Source: CAZCAC01 sp964496575
GTDB taxonomy: Bacteria > Planctomycetota > UBA1135 > GCA-002686595
Assembly: GCA_964496575.1 (NCBI GenBank)
Contig: CAZCAC010000059.1
Coordinates: 1-51,102 of the forward strand
Reading direction: 5' to 3'
DNA length: 51,102 nt
The position numbers and the translations under genes are program-made. The notes beneath the pieces were generated by a model. That model was not told the DNA's origin and ran no database searches. It saw only the letters and a list, made by a program, of their open reading frames with translations. Shown piece by piece: positions 43,256-51,102 of this stretch (position 1 is its first letter; every line of letters begins with the position of its first letter).

Positions 43256-44527
43256 TCATCGCCAGCTCAGGTCCTCGTACTGAACCTGCCCCTTCTCAAT
43301 GAACAGCCCCATCTGATCTCCGAGCACGGGAAAGCTCCCCGGTTCGTCCCCGTTGATCGTCAGCTTGACCTCGTCACCCTTGCGCTCCAGCTGGAAGAGA
43401 AAGACGCCGTCCTTCGGCCAGGGCATGAGGAACTCGGCCAGCAACTTTCCCCTCTGCTTGATGACCCGCTCGACGCGAAGCAGGGTGCTGTCCAGGCTGG
43501 CGACGACGTAGTCCTCCGGCCCGTTCCAGTCGAGCAGCACTCCGCCGATCGACTCTCCGCCGGGCTGCACGCGCACTTCGAGATACTCGGCGCGTCGCTC
43601 GGTCAGGGAGAGAGCGTGGACGAGGTCGACGGGCTTCAGGCCGTGGAGCGCGCCGGGCGTCTCGGTCCAGGTACCCCAGGTGCCGATCATGACCCGGCTT
43701 CCGTTCTGCAGCCACTCGAAGAGGCCGGCGTGGAGCTTCTTCTCACCCCCGAGCAGCTTGGCGTAGTCGCGGCCGAGCAACATGCTGCCCCGCGATCCCA
43801 GCGCCAGCTTCTCGAACTTCTTTCGGTGCTTGCCCCCGTCACCCTTCAGGAGGTAGGCGACCATTGCCCAGCGCAGGTCGATGTTCTGCAGATCCTCCAG
43901 GTCCAGCTCGCCATCCTCGAACAGCTTCAGTACGCCCCGGCCCAGCGCTGCGCGCCCTCGGTTGTTGTGCTCGAAGGTGTGGTCGACGTTGAGCAGGAGC
44001 TCGTGGCCGTCCCAGAGATGTGTCGAGAGCGCATCCGCGATGCCGTGGACGAACCAGCTCTTGGCCAGGTCCTCGTTCTTGGACTTGCGCCGGTAGTGGA
44101 ACTGCTGAAATGCGCCGTAGAGCATCATCTTGCAGGTCCAGTACTCATCCCGGCCGCGGTAGAGGAAGATCGTCTCGCGATCGGGCGAGTAGTGCATGAA
44201 GTCGGTGCCGCTCGGTGGAATCACCTGCTCTCGCTCCATCCCTTCGATCCACTTGTCGCGATCCTCGAAGAGCCTCACGTACACCGGCGTCTTGGCCTTC
44301 TTCGGAGCTCCCTTCAGAAACTCCTTGTACCGCTTCCAGGCCGTCTCCAGCAGATCGCCATACCCCTCTGCCTCCGCCGCGGTGCCTTGCAGGTGGAGCT
44401 CGTAGTGGCCGGTCTTCAGAACGACCTGATCGTCGGGGTACACGGTCAGGAAGTCGTCCGCGAGCGAGAGCTCCAGATCCCCCTGAGCGAGACACGGTGA
44501 CAGCAGCGCAAGCATCGCGATCAACAT
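43256..44527 (-). CDS. Secreted degenerate MA-clan peptidase-like protein (DUF1570-like fold, catalytic residues lost)
   Basis: This 423-aa protein starts at ATG 44527 behind a GGGGGGAA site. Its signal is MLIAMLALLSPCLAQG. Residues ~70-250 follow the layout of secreted gluzincin-like proteins: PVYVRLFEDRDKW, then a helix where HExxH is expected but reads YGAFQ (137-141). A second helix SWFVHGIADALSTH (158-170) follows, where the EGLAEY third-ligand Glu is replaced by His. It is therefore probably inactive as a peptidase. The C-terminal ~130 aa are a LamG/jelly-roll-like domain (AEYLEVRVQPGGESIGGVLLDWNG, VKLTINGDEPGSFPVLGDQMGLFIE). Function is unknown. Confidence 0.6.
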   Translation of the reverse strand: MLIAMLALLSPCLAQGDLELSLADDFLTVYPDDQVVLKTGHYELHLQGTAAEAEGYGDLLETAWKRYKEFLKGAPKKAKTPVYVRLFEDRDKWIEGMEREQVIPPSGTDFMHYSPDRETIFLYRGRDEYWTCKMMLYGAFQQFHYRRKSKNEDLAKSWFVHGIADALSTHLWDGHELLLNVDHTFEHNNRGRAALGRGVLKLFEDGELDLEDLQNIDLRWAMVAYLLKGDGGKHRKKFEKLALGSRGSMLLGRDYAKLLGGEKKLHAGLFEWLQNGSRVMIGTWGTWTETPGALHGLKPVDLVHALSLTERRAEYLEVRVQPGGESIGGVLLDWNGPEDYVVASLDSTLLRVERVIKQRGKLLAEFLMPWPKDGVFLFQLERKGDEVKLTINGDEPGSFPVLGDQMGLFIEKGQVQYEDLSWR

Positions 44528-44662
44528 CGGTTCCCCCCTGGACCACCGGCCCTCAGGCGTCTCCTCGATCATCTCCAACTCATCAAGCTCTACCCGTTCG
44601 AGGTCCCGTGGTCACGAGGTATCCGGTTGATCCCCTGGAGACCACTTCACCGTGCCCGCCGA

Positions 44663-46537
44663 TCACTCTTCTTCTTCCGGTTTCGGCGGCTTTCCGACGT
44701 TGCGGTACACGCCGCCCGAGTCCTCGGCCAGGAGCCGCAGGACCTCGGAGTCATCACCGATGGCGATGCAGTGCACCTGGATCCCGCGGAAGGAGTTGAT
44801 TCGCTTCACCGCGCGGCGGATCGGTTCGGTGCCCACCACCGAGCCGGCGTTCGGCTGGCCGTCACTCAGCACGTAAACGGTGTCGACCAACGGATCGTCG
44901 AAGGCGAGCGCCACTGCGTCGTAGAGATTGGTCGCTCCCGAGGCCCGCTGCCTCGCGACGAACCGCAGTGCGTCTTCCCGCATCCGTTTCTCCAGCGGGA
45001 CGACCTCGTCCTGCCAGGCGTGCACGTCCGAAGAGAAGAAGACGATGTTGCAGCGGCGATCGTCGGAGAGCGCCTTCAACATCTTGGTCAGCTGCTCCTT
45101 GGCGACGTCGAGCCGCGTCGGCCCGCTCTCCTCGGTCCTCGTGCGTCCCTCGACCACCGCCGGCTCCATCATCGAGCCGCTGACGTCGAGCACGAAGCAA
45201 ACACGCTCGCTGAGCACAGGTATGCCGTAGAAGGTCGCGACGGTGCGCAGCTCCTCCTTGTGCTTCGCGAAGGCCGCGAGCTTGGCTTCCACCTCGCGCG
45301 CCGTCGGCAGGGTGAAGGTCTCGCCCTCCGCCTCCCACCACCGCTTCCAGCGGCCGGTCTGGCGACCGAGCTTCATCCCGGTCAGGTACTCCAGCGTGCT
45401 GATCAGCTCCCAGTGAACGCGCCCTGTCTCCAGGTCGAGGCGCGCGACGAGGTGGGGGAGCGAGTCCTTGCGCCGGAGGCTGGCGGACGCGCGCATCACT
45501 GCCACGCGAACGCGCCAGTCCTCGTCGCCGAGCATCGAGTAGAGGAGCTCGATCGCCTCGGGCGTGCGCAGGTCGGCCAGTGCCCCTGCTGCGGCCGTTC
45601 GCCGCACCGCGTCCCGGTGCTTGGCCAGGCGAAAGAGCTTGGTGGCCCACCGCGGGTCGCCGGTCAGCACGCGGCCGGCGGTGGCGATCGCCGCGAAGCA
45701 GAGCGCGTCGTCCTTCGACTCGATCAGCCCGAGCACGTCCTTGCGCAGGTATGCGGCGCGCCCTCTCTCTTCGAGGATCTCCAGGGCCAGGATCTGGATC
45801 CCGGGCTTCTTGCGCCGCAGGAGGTCGACCATCATCCCGGTCACGTCTTCCCCCGGCTCGTCCCGCAGTCGGTCCATCAGGACCAGGCGCCAGGCATCGG
45901 AGGCCTTGTGACTGACGAGCCTCCCCTTCAGCTCTTCCACCGCCTCGACGCCGGAGAACCTGGCCAGGGCGCGACCGATGGCCGGACCCTGTTCCTGGTT
46001 CTCGGGGTTGGCGTTGTTCAGGATCGTCACGAGGGACTCCAGGTCACCCCGCGCGGCGATCTTGGAGAGGAGCGGCGTGATCGCGACCGTCCGCACCTCG
46101 GAGTCCTTCGACCCGGTGAGCAGCCGTTCCAGCAGCGGGTCGATCTCTCGGAAGAAGAGGCAGGTCTTCGCCGCGGCGACGCGCAGGGGAAGGCGCGGCG
46201 CGCGGAGCGCCTCCTTCTCGAGGAACTCCAGGGCCGCGTCACGACTGGGCGCGTCGTGGTGAGCGGAGAGCCAGCTGTACGACCGCTCGATCACCGAGGC
46301 CTTCTTCAAGAGGCGCATCGCCTTCTTGAAGGTCGAGAAGTCGTCCTCGTTCCCGCGGCAAGCGAGCAGGTACGGCCAGAACCAGGAGACCTCGTCGCGG
46401 TCCTTGGCGATCTCCTTGAACGCTTCCTGGAACTCGTATCCCTGGAGATCCGGGCCGCCCACCTGCGCTTCGAGACGAGCGCCGGTGGGCAGGACGGCGA
46501 GGACCACGATCAGCAGGTAGCAGAGGATTCTCTTCAC
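44663..46537 (-). CDS. Secreted HEAT-repeat plus von Willebrand A-domain protein
   Basis: This 624-aa protein starts at GTG 46537 with a GAGGGAGA site and a signal peptide (MKRILCYLLIVVLAVLPTGARLEAQ). Residues ~60-400 are HEAT-like helical repeats (EVRTVAITPLLSKIA, WRVRVAVMRASASLRRKDSLPHLVARL). A VWA domain follows with the complete MIDAS DVSGSM (near residue 445), the Thr loop SGATNLYDAVALA and the Asp loop YVLSDGQPNAG. This combination is common in planctomycete exported proteins and suggests a metal-dependent protein-binding scaffold. It lies next to the degenerate peptidase gene on the same strand, 135 bp apart. Confidence 0.85.
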   Translation of the reverse strand: MKRILCYLLIVVLAVLPTGARLEAQVGGPDLQGYEFQEAFKEIAKDRDEVSWFWPYLLACRGNEDDFSTFKKAMRLLKKASVIERSYSWLSAHHDAPSRDAALEFLEKEALRAPRLPLRVAAAKTCLFFREIDPLLERLLTGSKDSEVRTVAITPLLSKIAARGDLESLVTILNNANPENQEQGPAIGRALARFSGVEAVEELKGRLVSHKASDAWRLVLMDRLRDEPGEDVTGMMVDLLRRKKPGIQILALEILEERGRAAYLRKDVLGLIESKDDALCFAAIATAGRVLTGDPRWATKLFRLAKHRDAVRRTAAAGALADLRTPEAIELLYSMLGDEDWRVRVAVMRASASLRRKDSLPHLVARLDLETGRVHWELISTLEYLTGMKLGRQTGRWKRWWEAEGETFTLPTAREVEAKLAAFAKHKEELRTVATFYGIPVLSERVCFVLDVSGSMMEPAVVEGRTRTEESGPTRLDVAKEQLTKMLKALSDDRRCNIVFFSSDVHAWQDEVVPLEKRMREDALRFVARQRASGATNLYDAVALAFDDPLVDTVYVLSDGQPNAGSVVGTEPIRRAVKRINSFRGIQVHCIAIGDDSEVLRLLAEDSGGVYRNVGKPPKPEEEE

Positions 46538-46817
46538 GTCTTCTCCCTCATCGGATCGCGCTGTTGACCCGGAGCCGCTCCAGGGTGAGGGCGATCCCGC
46601 CGGACGTCAACGGTCTTCGTTCCGATCTCGCCCGTCGTATCCAGAAACTCGGTCGAACCTCAACACGGGCCAGTGTCTGAGCTTGCGACCAGTCCTGCCC
46701 TCGGATTCCGGCCGAGGTTTCCGGCGATCTCCTACGAGGGCATCGATCATGCTCAGGCCGAGGATCAAAGGGGCGCCTCCCCCACAGCATTCCGGTGCCA
46801 TGTCCCTCCGATCTGGC
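46538..46817. other. Non-coding stretch upstream of the VWA gene
   Basis: No convincing frame was seen on either strand. It probably holds the promoter of the VWA gene and decayed flank of the adjacent transposase remnant. Confidence 0.4.
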
Positions 46818-47075
46818 CTACGCCGCTCGGGAGTAGTGCTTGAGGATCCCGCCCAGGCGCTCTGTACACTGGACTTGCCCCTTGACCTGCTGCTCGACTC
46901 GTTGGATCCGCTCATTCCCGAGCCCTTGGCGCGCGCGCTCTCCATGGTAGTGAGCGACGAACTCAAAGACAGCCCGGCGGAACGATGCCTCCCCGAAGAA
47001 GACCATCTTCCGCAGGCACTCGGACTTGATCGACAGGACGGGCCGCTCAGCGTACGCATTGCAGTTCGGAGCCTG
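46818..47075 (-). pseudogene. Integrase-core (DDE) transposase, C-terminal remnant
   Basis: About 85 codons match the end of planctomycete IS3-like integrase transposases: APNCNAYAERPVLSIKSECL (third catalytic Glu in the SIKxECL motif), FGEASFRRAVFEFVAHYHGER, GLGNERI, and the usual terminal ERLGGILKHYSRAA. The first two catalytic Asp and the helix-turn-helix are absent, so it is inactive. Its frame is open upstream to 47537, but that part has a different, Pro/Arg-rich character and is not the missing N-terminus. Confidence 0.75.
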
Positions 47076-47897
47076 ACGCGGCGTAGGCACGGGCTCCCGC
47101 TGCGCAGCGGTCGATTTCACCTTCGGCTTATTCGACGCGCCTTGCCCCGACTCGGGCCGCGCAGACGGGCCTCTCCTGTTCCGCACCTCTCCTTGCACAC
47201 GTGCCACCGTCCCTACCCCGGGGAGACCCGACGCGCGCTTCGGACCTGGCGCGTCGGGCGTGGTCTTCGCCGTGAAATGAGCGGCTCGACTCTCCCGCTG
47301 TAAATCTGTCGAGGCTGCAACGTTCACTTGATATTGCGGCCCGCGTGCTTGCTCCCTCCGAGGAGGCTTTCGACACCCCGCGTGGGCCACCGGGGTCTCC
47401 CCCGGCGCCTGGGGCCTGCTACCCGGCGCTCCGACGCCTACCGGGGCGGGACTTGCACCCGCTGGAGAAGTGCAGCCTGATTCCTCCCCGTCCTCAAATG
47501 GAAGGAGGAGTTGGAACTCGTCGTCAGGACGCACCATCGGGCCATTCTACTCCCTCCAGAATGCCCGCCATCTCGGGCGATCTGTTGCGGCCGAATAATC
47601 GGACAGGACGGGATGGTGAGCATCGCATCATGGTCTCCAGTCCGCGCCATTCCTCGGCCACGGCCTGCAGATGATCTTCAACAAAGGGCCGGGTCTCAGT
47701 GGAGGCTGTATGCCAGACGAGAGGTCTTGAACGACGACGCCATCACCGCCTCTCTTGGATGCCCTTATTCGGTCTCCGCCGCATGGTGCCGTCGGAGCTC
47801 GAAGAATCGCGTTGGCCCCACGCCACGAGTGAAGCGCTTGGGGTCGAAGGAGGCCGGTCGGACATACCAGGCCTCCGAGATCTTCAGTTCGACACAT
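47076..47897. other. Decayed mobile-element DNA without recognisable gene
   Basis: The minus frame up to 47537 (MVRPDDEFQLLLPFEDGEE, APGETPVAHAG) faintly recalls the N-terminus of REP-associated Y1 transposases, but with no catalytic HuH or Tyr. Nothing else is coding-like up to the palindromic repeat at 47898. Confidence 0.35.
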
Positions 47898-47990
47898 GAT
47901 ACGGAGTCGCACACCTTGCCGCTGTTTTGCGACGAGATGGTGCCGCACACGATTCTGCCGGAAACGCTGAAAGGTGTGCGACTCCGTATC
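47898..47990. repeat. Palindromic element, locus B
   Basis: Perfect 20-bp inverted arms, GATACGGAGTCGCACACCTT (47898-47917) and its complement (47971-47990), enclose 53 bp. It lies one base beyond the stop codon of the minus-strand gene at 47992. The right half is shared with locus C. Confidence 0.85.
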
Positions 47991-47991
47991 G

Positions 47992-50571
47992 CTATCCGTC
48001 GCCGTTCATGATCTCCGCCGGCGGAGTCAGCTCGACCACCCCGCCATCGTCGAGCTCGGAGATCTCTACCTCGCCGCCCTTGTGAGTCGAGTACTGGCGA
48101 CTCCCGGATTCCTGTCGCTCTCCCACCTTCCAGACCACATCGTAGGTGCCTGGAGCGTGGAAGAACGCGCGGAGCTCCTGCGTCGTGCCGGGATCGCCCT
48201 CGACCTCCGGCTTCAGGTGATGGTCGAGGGAGCTTCCGGTCCGGGAGCGGCGGAGCTCGAGGCCCACGAAGCCACCCTCGGGCTGCCGGGGCGGCAGGGC
48301 GGTGAGGCTCAGTGTGACGCCGATCCGGTCGGTCATCACCACCTCGCGGTCGCGGTCCAGCTTCTCGAGGTGGACGGAGCGATACCCGTCCGAGCAGACC
48401 AGCAGCGCGGCGGGATCGGCGATGCAGGAGGATATCAGATAGCTTCCATCCGCCTGCCGCGGCTGGCCACCACCGCCACTGCTCATCTCGTGCACGTGGA
48501 TGAACGACAGGCTCTCCTCGAACGGAGCCCCCGCCGAGTCGAGGACGAGGATCCGCACCATGCGCAGGGTGGTGCCGAAGTCGAGCGGCAAGAGCCGGGG
48601 ATCCCTCGTCGTCTGGTTCGGTGAGACGACGATCTCGGGGATCTCCAGCAGCGGATCGAGGGCGCAGTCGTGGTGCAGGCTCAGCGTATACGTGCCGGGA
48701 GGGATCGAATCCCAGAGCTCACCCTTCAGCTCGCGCCGACTCGGAGCCCGCCGCAGCGCACCGCCGTCTCCACCGGTCGGGATCAGCTTCATCTCCGGCA
48801 ACTGGCGCAGACCCATCCCCTCGGGGGGGAGCAGCTCGTACGCGATCGCGCCACTCTGCTGGAGCACGACGATCAGACCCTCGCTCCCGAGGCCGCACGG
48901 CAGCGGCTCGGGCTGGAAGTACCCCTCCCGCTCGGCGTGGACGCGCAGCTCGGGCGAGTCGCCGCGAACCCTGCCGTGGCACCGGAACTCCCCGTCTTCG
49001 CCGGTGCGGATCGACTCCTCGATCGTGCGAGCGTTGGTCCAGTGCTCCTGGCCATCGGTCGGCGGCCGATACATGAGCTGCATCAGGTATACCCTCGCGC
49101 CAGCGACCGGGGCCCCGGTGTGATCCTGGACGCGCCCCGCCGCGAGCACGGGAGGCTCCTTCATGTAGAGGTCGCCGAGATCGTAGGTGCCGGGGCCCAG
49201 CGTGGGAGGAAGATCGGCGGCGGCCTCCAGGGGCACGCCCGGCTCCTCGGTCTCCGGCGCACGTCGCGGCTCGATACTCAACGACTTCAGCTCGCTGCGC
49301 TGCATCTTGTCGGAGAGGACGAAGCGAAATCTCCCGTCAGCGTCGGTCTCGAGAGTCATTCCGGAGCTGAGGCCTTCGCTCAGGACCTTGATGCGCCACC
49401 GGCCCTTCCCGACCGGCTCGCCGCCTTGGCCGAGAAGGCGTCCCACCAGCACGGTGTTCGAGCCGAGGTCGATCCGCAGCGTGCGCCGTTCGCCGGAACG
49501 GACGGGGCCGGTCAGCTGGCCGCTGTGACCGCTGCCCGATCCCGGAAGGTTCACTTCCACCTGGAGCTCCAGGCCGAGCCCGACCAGGGGGAAGAGCGCC
49601 TCGCCCTCCTCCAGCGGCATCGTGACCGAAGCACCGGTGATCATGCGGCCCCTGCTGCGTCCCGGTTTTCGGATGCCGAGCTCGCACCAGCTGCGGGCCT
49701 CGGGGGGGAGTCCGGCGACCTCGATCAGCACCTCACCGGTCGCCGGCAGGGTGAGCTTCACCGGCTCGCTCGGCCACGGATCGAGGGAGATCGGTTGCCA
49801 GTCCGGTTCCAGTTGCACGATCCCGGCGGCGAGGAACGCCTCGGTCGCCGGTACGTCGCCTTCGCGCCGCGCTCGGGGAAGGGTCGGGAAGTGGGCTATC
49901 CCGTCGGACTCTCGCGACACGGCGCGGCGAGTTCCGCCGGAGTAGAAACTGCTGCGACGGAAACCGAAATGGATGGGGATTTCGCCCCGCGATTGGCTCG
50001 CCGCATCGAGGACTCGCACTGACAGTTCGCTGACCTCTCGCAGGCGGATCGTCGCCGGGGTCGTGTCGCCGGGCTCCCACTCGAGGTTGCCCCGTTCGTC
50101 CTCGAGCTTCGCCAGGGCCAGGAGGCCGTCCACCCGGAAGTGGTGGCGAACCACCCCCTGCTCATCGGCCGTCACCTCCTCTCCCAGCGACAGGACGGCG
50201 TCGGCGTAGTAGTCGGCGTTTTCCGCCAGCACGGTCATGAACCGTTCGCGTCGTTCGTCGGTGCTGATCTCGAAGAACCAGACCCGTGCCCCCGCTGCCG
50301 GCTCGTCGCTTGCCCGCACGACGTGGAGCTCGAACTCTACCGCACCGGCCGCTGGCGCGAGGTCGCCGAGCTCCACCTCGAGGCGCGGTGACTCGGCCTC
50401 ATCGAGAGCGATGGCCGTGTCCTCCGCCGCGGGTCGCCCGGACGACCCGGCGACGTGTGGCGCCGCGGGCGCGGGCTCGCGTGAAGATTCGTCCGATGGC
50501 AGGTTGAGCAGCAAGAGCACGACGACCGCGAGGACGGCGAGCAGGGCGAGGGTGATCGTGGACTTGATCAT
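47992..50571 (-). CDS. Membrane-anchored surface protein with carboxypeptidase-regulatory-like domains (second paralogue)
   Basis: This 859-aa protein has an N-terminal anchor MIKSTITLALLAVLAVVVLLLLN, then a Pro/Ala/Glu-rich stalk and successive beta domains (ELHVVRASDEPAAGARVWFFE, AGRVQDHTGAPVAGARVYLMQ, VRILVLDSAGAPFEESLSF). The plan equals that of the proteins at 27821 and at 5097 minus the sigma part. ATG 50571 is chosen because the anchor starts there. It abuts the palindromic repeat (locus C) directly upstream, so there is no visible ribosome site. The gene is thus bracketed by loci B and C. It is probably structural or sensory at the cell surface. Confidence 0.78.
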   Translation of the reverse strand: MIKSTITLALLAVLAVVVLLLLNLPSDESSREPAPAAPHVAGSSGRPAAEDTAIALDEAESPRLEVELGDLAPAAGAVEFELHVVRASDEPAAGARVWFFEISTDERRERFMTVLAENADYYADAVLSLGEEVTADEQGVVRHHFRVDGLLALAKLEDERGNLEWEPGDTTPATIRLREVSELSVRVLDAASQSRGEIPIHFGFRRSSFYSGGTRRAVSRESDGIAHFPTLPRARREGDVPATEAFLAAGIVQLEPDWQPISLDPWPSEPVKLTLPATGEVLIEVAGLPPEARSWCELGIRKPGRSRGRMITGASVTMPLEEGEALFPLVGLGLELQVEVNLPGSGSGHSGQLTGPVRSGERRTLRIDLGSNTVLVGRLLGQGGEPVGKGRWRIKVLSEGLSSGMTLETDADGRFRFVLSDKMQRSELKSLSIEPRRAPETEEPGVPLEAAADLPPTLGPGTYDLGDLYMKEPPVLAAGRVQDHTGAPVAGARVYLMQLMYRPPTDGQEHWTNARTIEESIRTGEDGEFRCHGRVRGDSPELRVHAEREGYFQPEPLPCGLGSEGLIVVLQQSGAIAYELLPPEGMGLRQLPEMKLIPTGGDGGALRRAPSRRELKGELWDSIPPGTYTLSLHHDCALDPLLEIPEIVVSPNQTTRDPRLLPLDFGTTLRMVRILVLDSAGAPFEESLSFIHVHEMSSGGGGQPRQADGSYLISSCIADPAALLVCSDGYRSVHLEKLDRDREVVMTDRIGVTLSLTALPPRQPEGGFVGLELRRSRTGSSLDHHLKPEVEGDPGTTQELRAFFHAPGTYDVVWKVGERQESGSRQYSTHKGGEVEISELDDGGVVELTPPAEIMNGDG

Positions 50572-50630
50572 GATTCGGAGTGGCACACGAGTCTGCCGGA
50601 AACGCGCTGAAGGGTGTGCGGCTCCATATC
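50572..50630. repeat. Palindromic element, locus C
   Basis: Imperfect 17-bp arms GATTCGGAGTGGCACAC (50572-50588) and GTGTGCGGCTCCATATC (50614-50630) enclose a core CTGCCGGAAACG that is also present in locus B. It spans from the ATG of one minus gene to the stop codon of the next upstream. Confidence 0.75.
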
Positions 50631-51102
50631 AGGGCAGCCAGCAGATCTCGTAACCATTGGAGAGGTTGAAGTCGTTCACGCCAACGCCGCAGGGCTGGTT
50701 GCCCGAATCATCGCGGTACCAGCACTGGTAGCGCTTGAGATCTCCAGCGATTGCTCCGCCGATCGCACCGATCGAGACCGACGTGGTCGAAGTGCCCGAT
50801 CCGTCGGAGAGCCGACTCTCCAGTCTGATCACGCTTCCACCCACGCAGCGAAGGCCGTCTCCGAAGGGAATGCCGTTCCCGTTGTCGATCGCGTTGTTGC
50901 CCTGGAAGTAGAGGCAGATGTTGTTCGGATCCAGTCCGGTCGTCGCGAGAGTCAGGGTATCGGCACCGACGCTCGGCAGGCCCGCGTGGACGAGGTGGGC
51001 TCCGGAGGTGAATGCCCCGTTCGCGCACCCCGCACCGGGTACAGTTCCATCATTGCAGGGCTCCTGACATAGGTGCGTGGAGTGGCGGCATTGGCCGAAT
51101 GC
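50629..51102 (-). pseudogene. C-terminal secreted-protein module, copy 4, truncated by the repeat/window edge
   Basis: This is an open minus frame of 157 codons plus stop. From Cys codon 51025-51027 it is the conserved module: GAGCANGAF, SGAHL, CLYFQGNNAI, FGDGLRCVGG, LKRYQCWYRD, GVNDFNLSNGYEICW. Upstream the frame stays open through PCNDGTVPG and into the 52-bp repeat to the last base, where the sequence is shared with the element at 1281. The natural N-terminal part (signal peptide and main domain) is therefore not present; it was either cut off by the element or lies beyond the edge. It is most similar to copy 1 in its PGAGCANG and GVNDFN segments. Confidence 0.65.
51051..51102 (-). repeat. 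52-bp repeat, right copy
   Basis: This is the exact reverse complement of 1281-1332, comprising the element end CAGGGCTCCTGACATAG and the flanking CATTG. The match runs to the final base and may continue beyond it. Confidence 0.9.

Noticed and set aside
47511..48011. 166-codon plus-strand frame
   Set aside because: It crosses the palindromic repeat and the end of the opposite gene and has no domain or start signal.

Overview
The window is a high-GC bacterial chromosome segment, dense in genes. The gene set points to Planctomycetota, possibly the marine Poly30/Saltatorellus-like part of the phylum. The clues are an ECF sigma factor fused to a membrane anchor and carboxypeptidase-regulatory-like domains, DUF6807 and Tat-targeted Gfo/Idh/MocA proteins, MFS/spermidine-synthase fusions, DUF3604 and LamG proteins, and many very large secreted proteins. 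This placement rests on gene content only. No rRNA, tRNA or CRISPR was seen.

Layout. 1-2090: the end of a secreted-protein gene (module copy 1), then remnants of what looks like a defence locus. A DUF4062-type gene is interrupted by a 203-bp element with inverted ends, followed by an uncharacterised gene with a GLGTWGAAWFLDR motif. 2365-8060 (-): a membrane spermidine-synthase-like protein and the sigma/TM/regulatory-domain fusion. The two share a 27-bp upstream motif. 8286-16853 (+): a Gly-rich secreted protein, a HAD nucleotidase, SlyD, a TIR-remnant/SLOG protein, a BD-FAE-like esterase, a coiled-coil secreted protein and a secreted protein carrying module copy 2. 16960-20811 (+): DUF6807+F5/8C protein, Gfo/Idh/MocA oxidoreductase, radical SAM protein. 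20912-23735: a secreted zinc metallopeptidase fused to module copy 3, divergent from an endonuclease/exonuclease/phosphatase lipoprotein. 23935-32710: a 1276-aa DUF3604+LamG protein, a large anchored multi-domain surface protein and a beta-rich secreted protein. 32715-37519: ApbE, a Cys-rich lipoprotein and two tandem DUF1028 paralogues. 37552-46537: a multi-PAS hybrid histidine kinase, secreted PepF, a degenerate peptidase-like protein and a HEAT+VWA protein. 46538-51102: transposase remnants, another anchored surface protein and module copy 4, which runs into a second copy of the element end at the last base.

Themes. Most genes encode exported proteins: anchored or secreted beta-domain proteins, peptidases and esterases. 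Four genes share an undescribed C-terminal module of about 130 aa with invariant GCAN, GLxFQ, GDGxxCxGG, WYR and FNxSNG motifs. Nine genes lack a Shine-Dalgarno but carry a TAnnnT hexamer 6-10 nt before the ATG, which suggests leaderless transcription is common here. A palindromic intergenic repeat sits at the stop codons of three genes. The defence-type genes (DUF4062, the GLGTWGAAW protein, TIR-SLOG) are all broken or rearranged. Strand-overlapping long open frames are GC-driven shadows and were not called.
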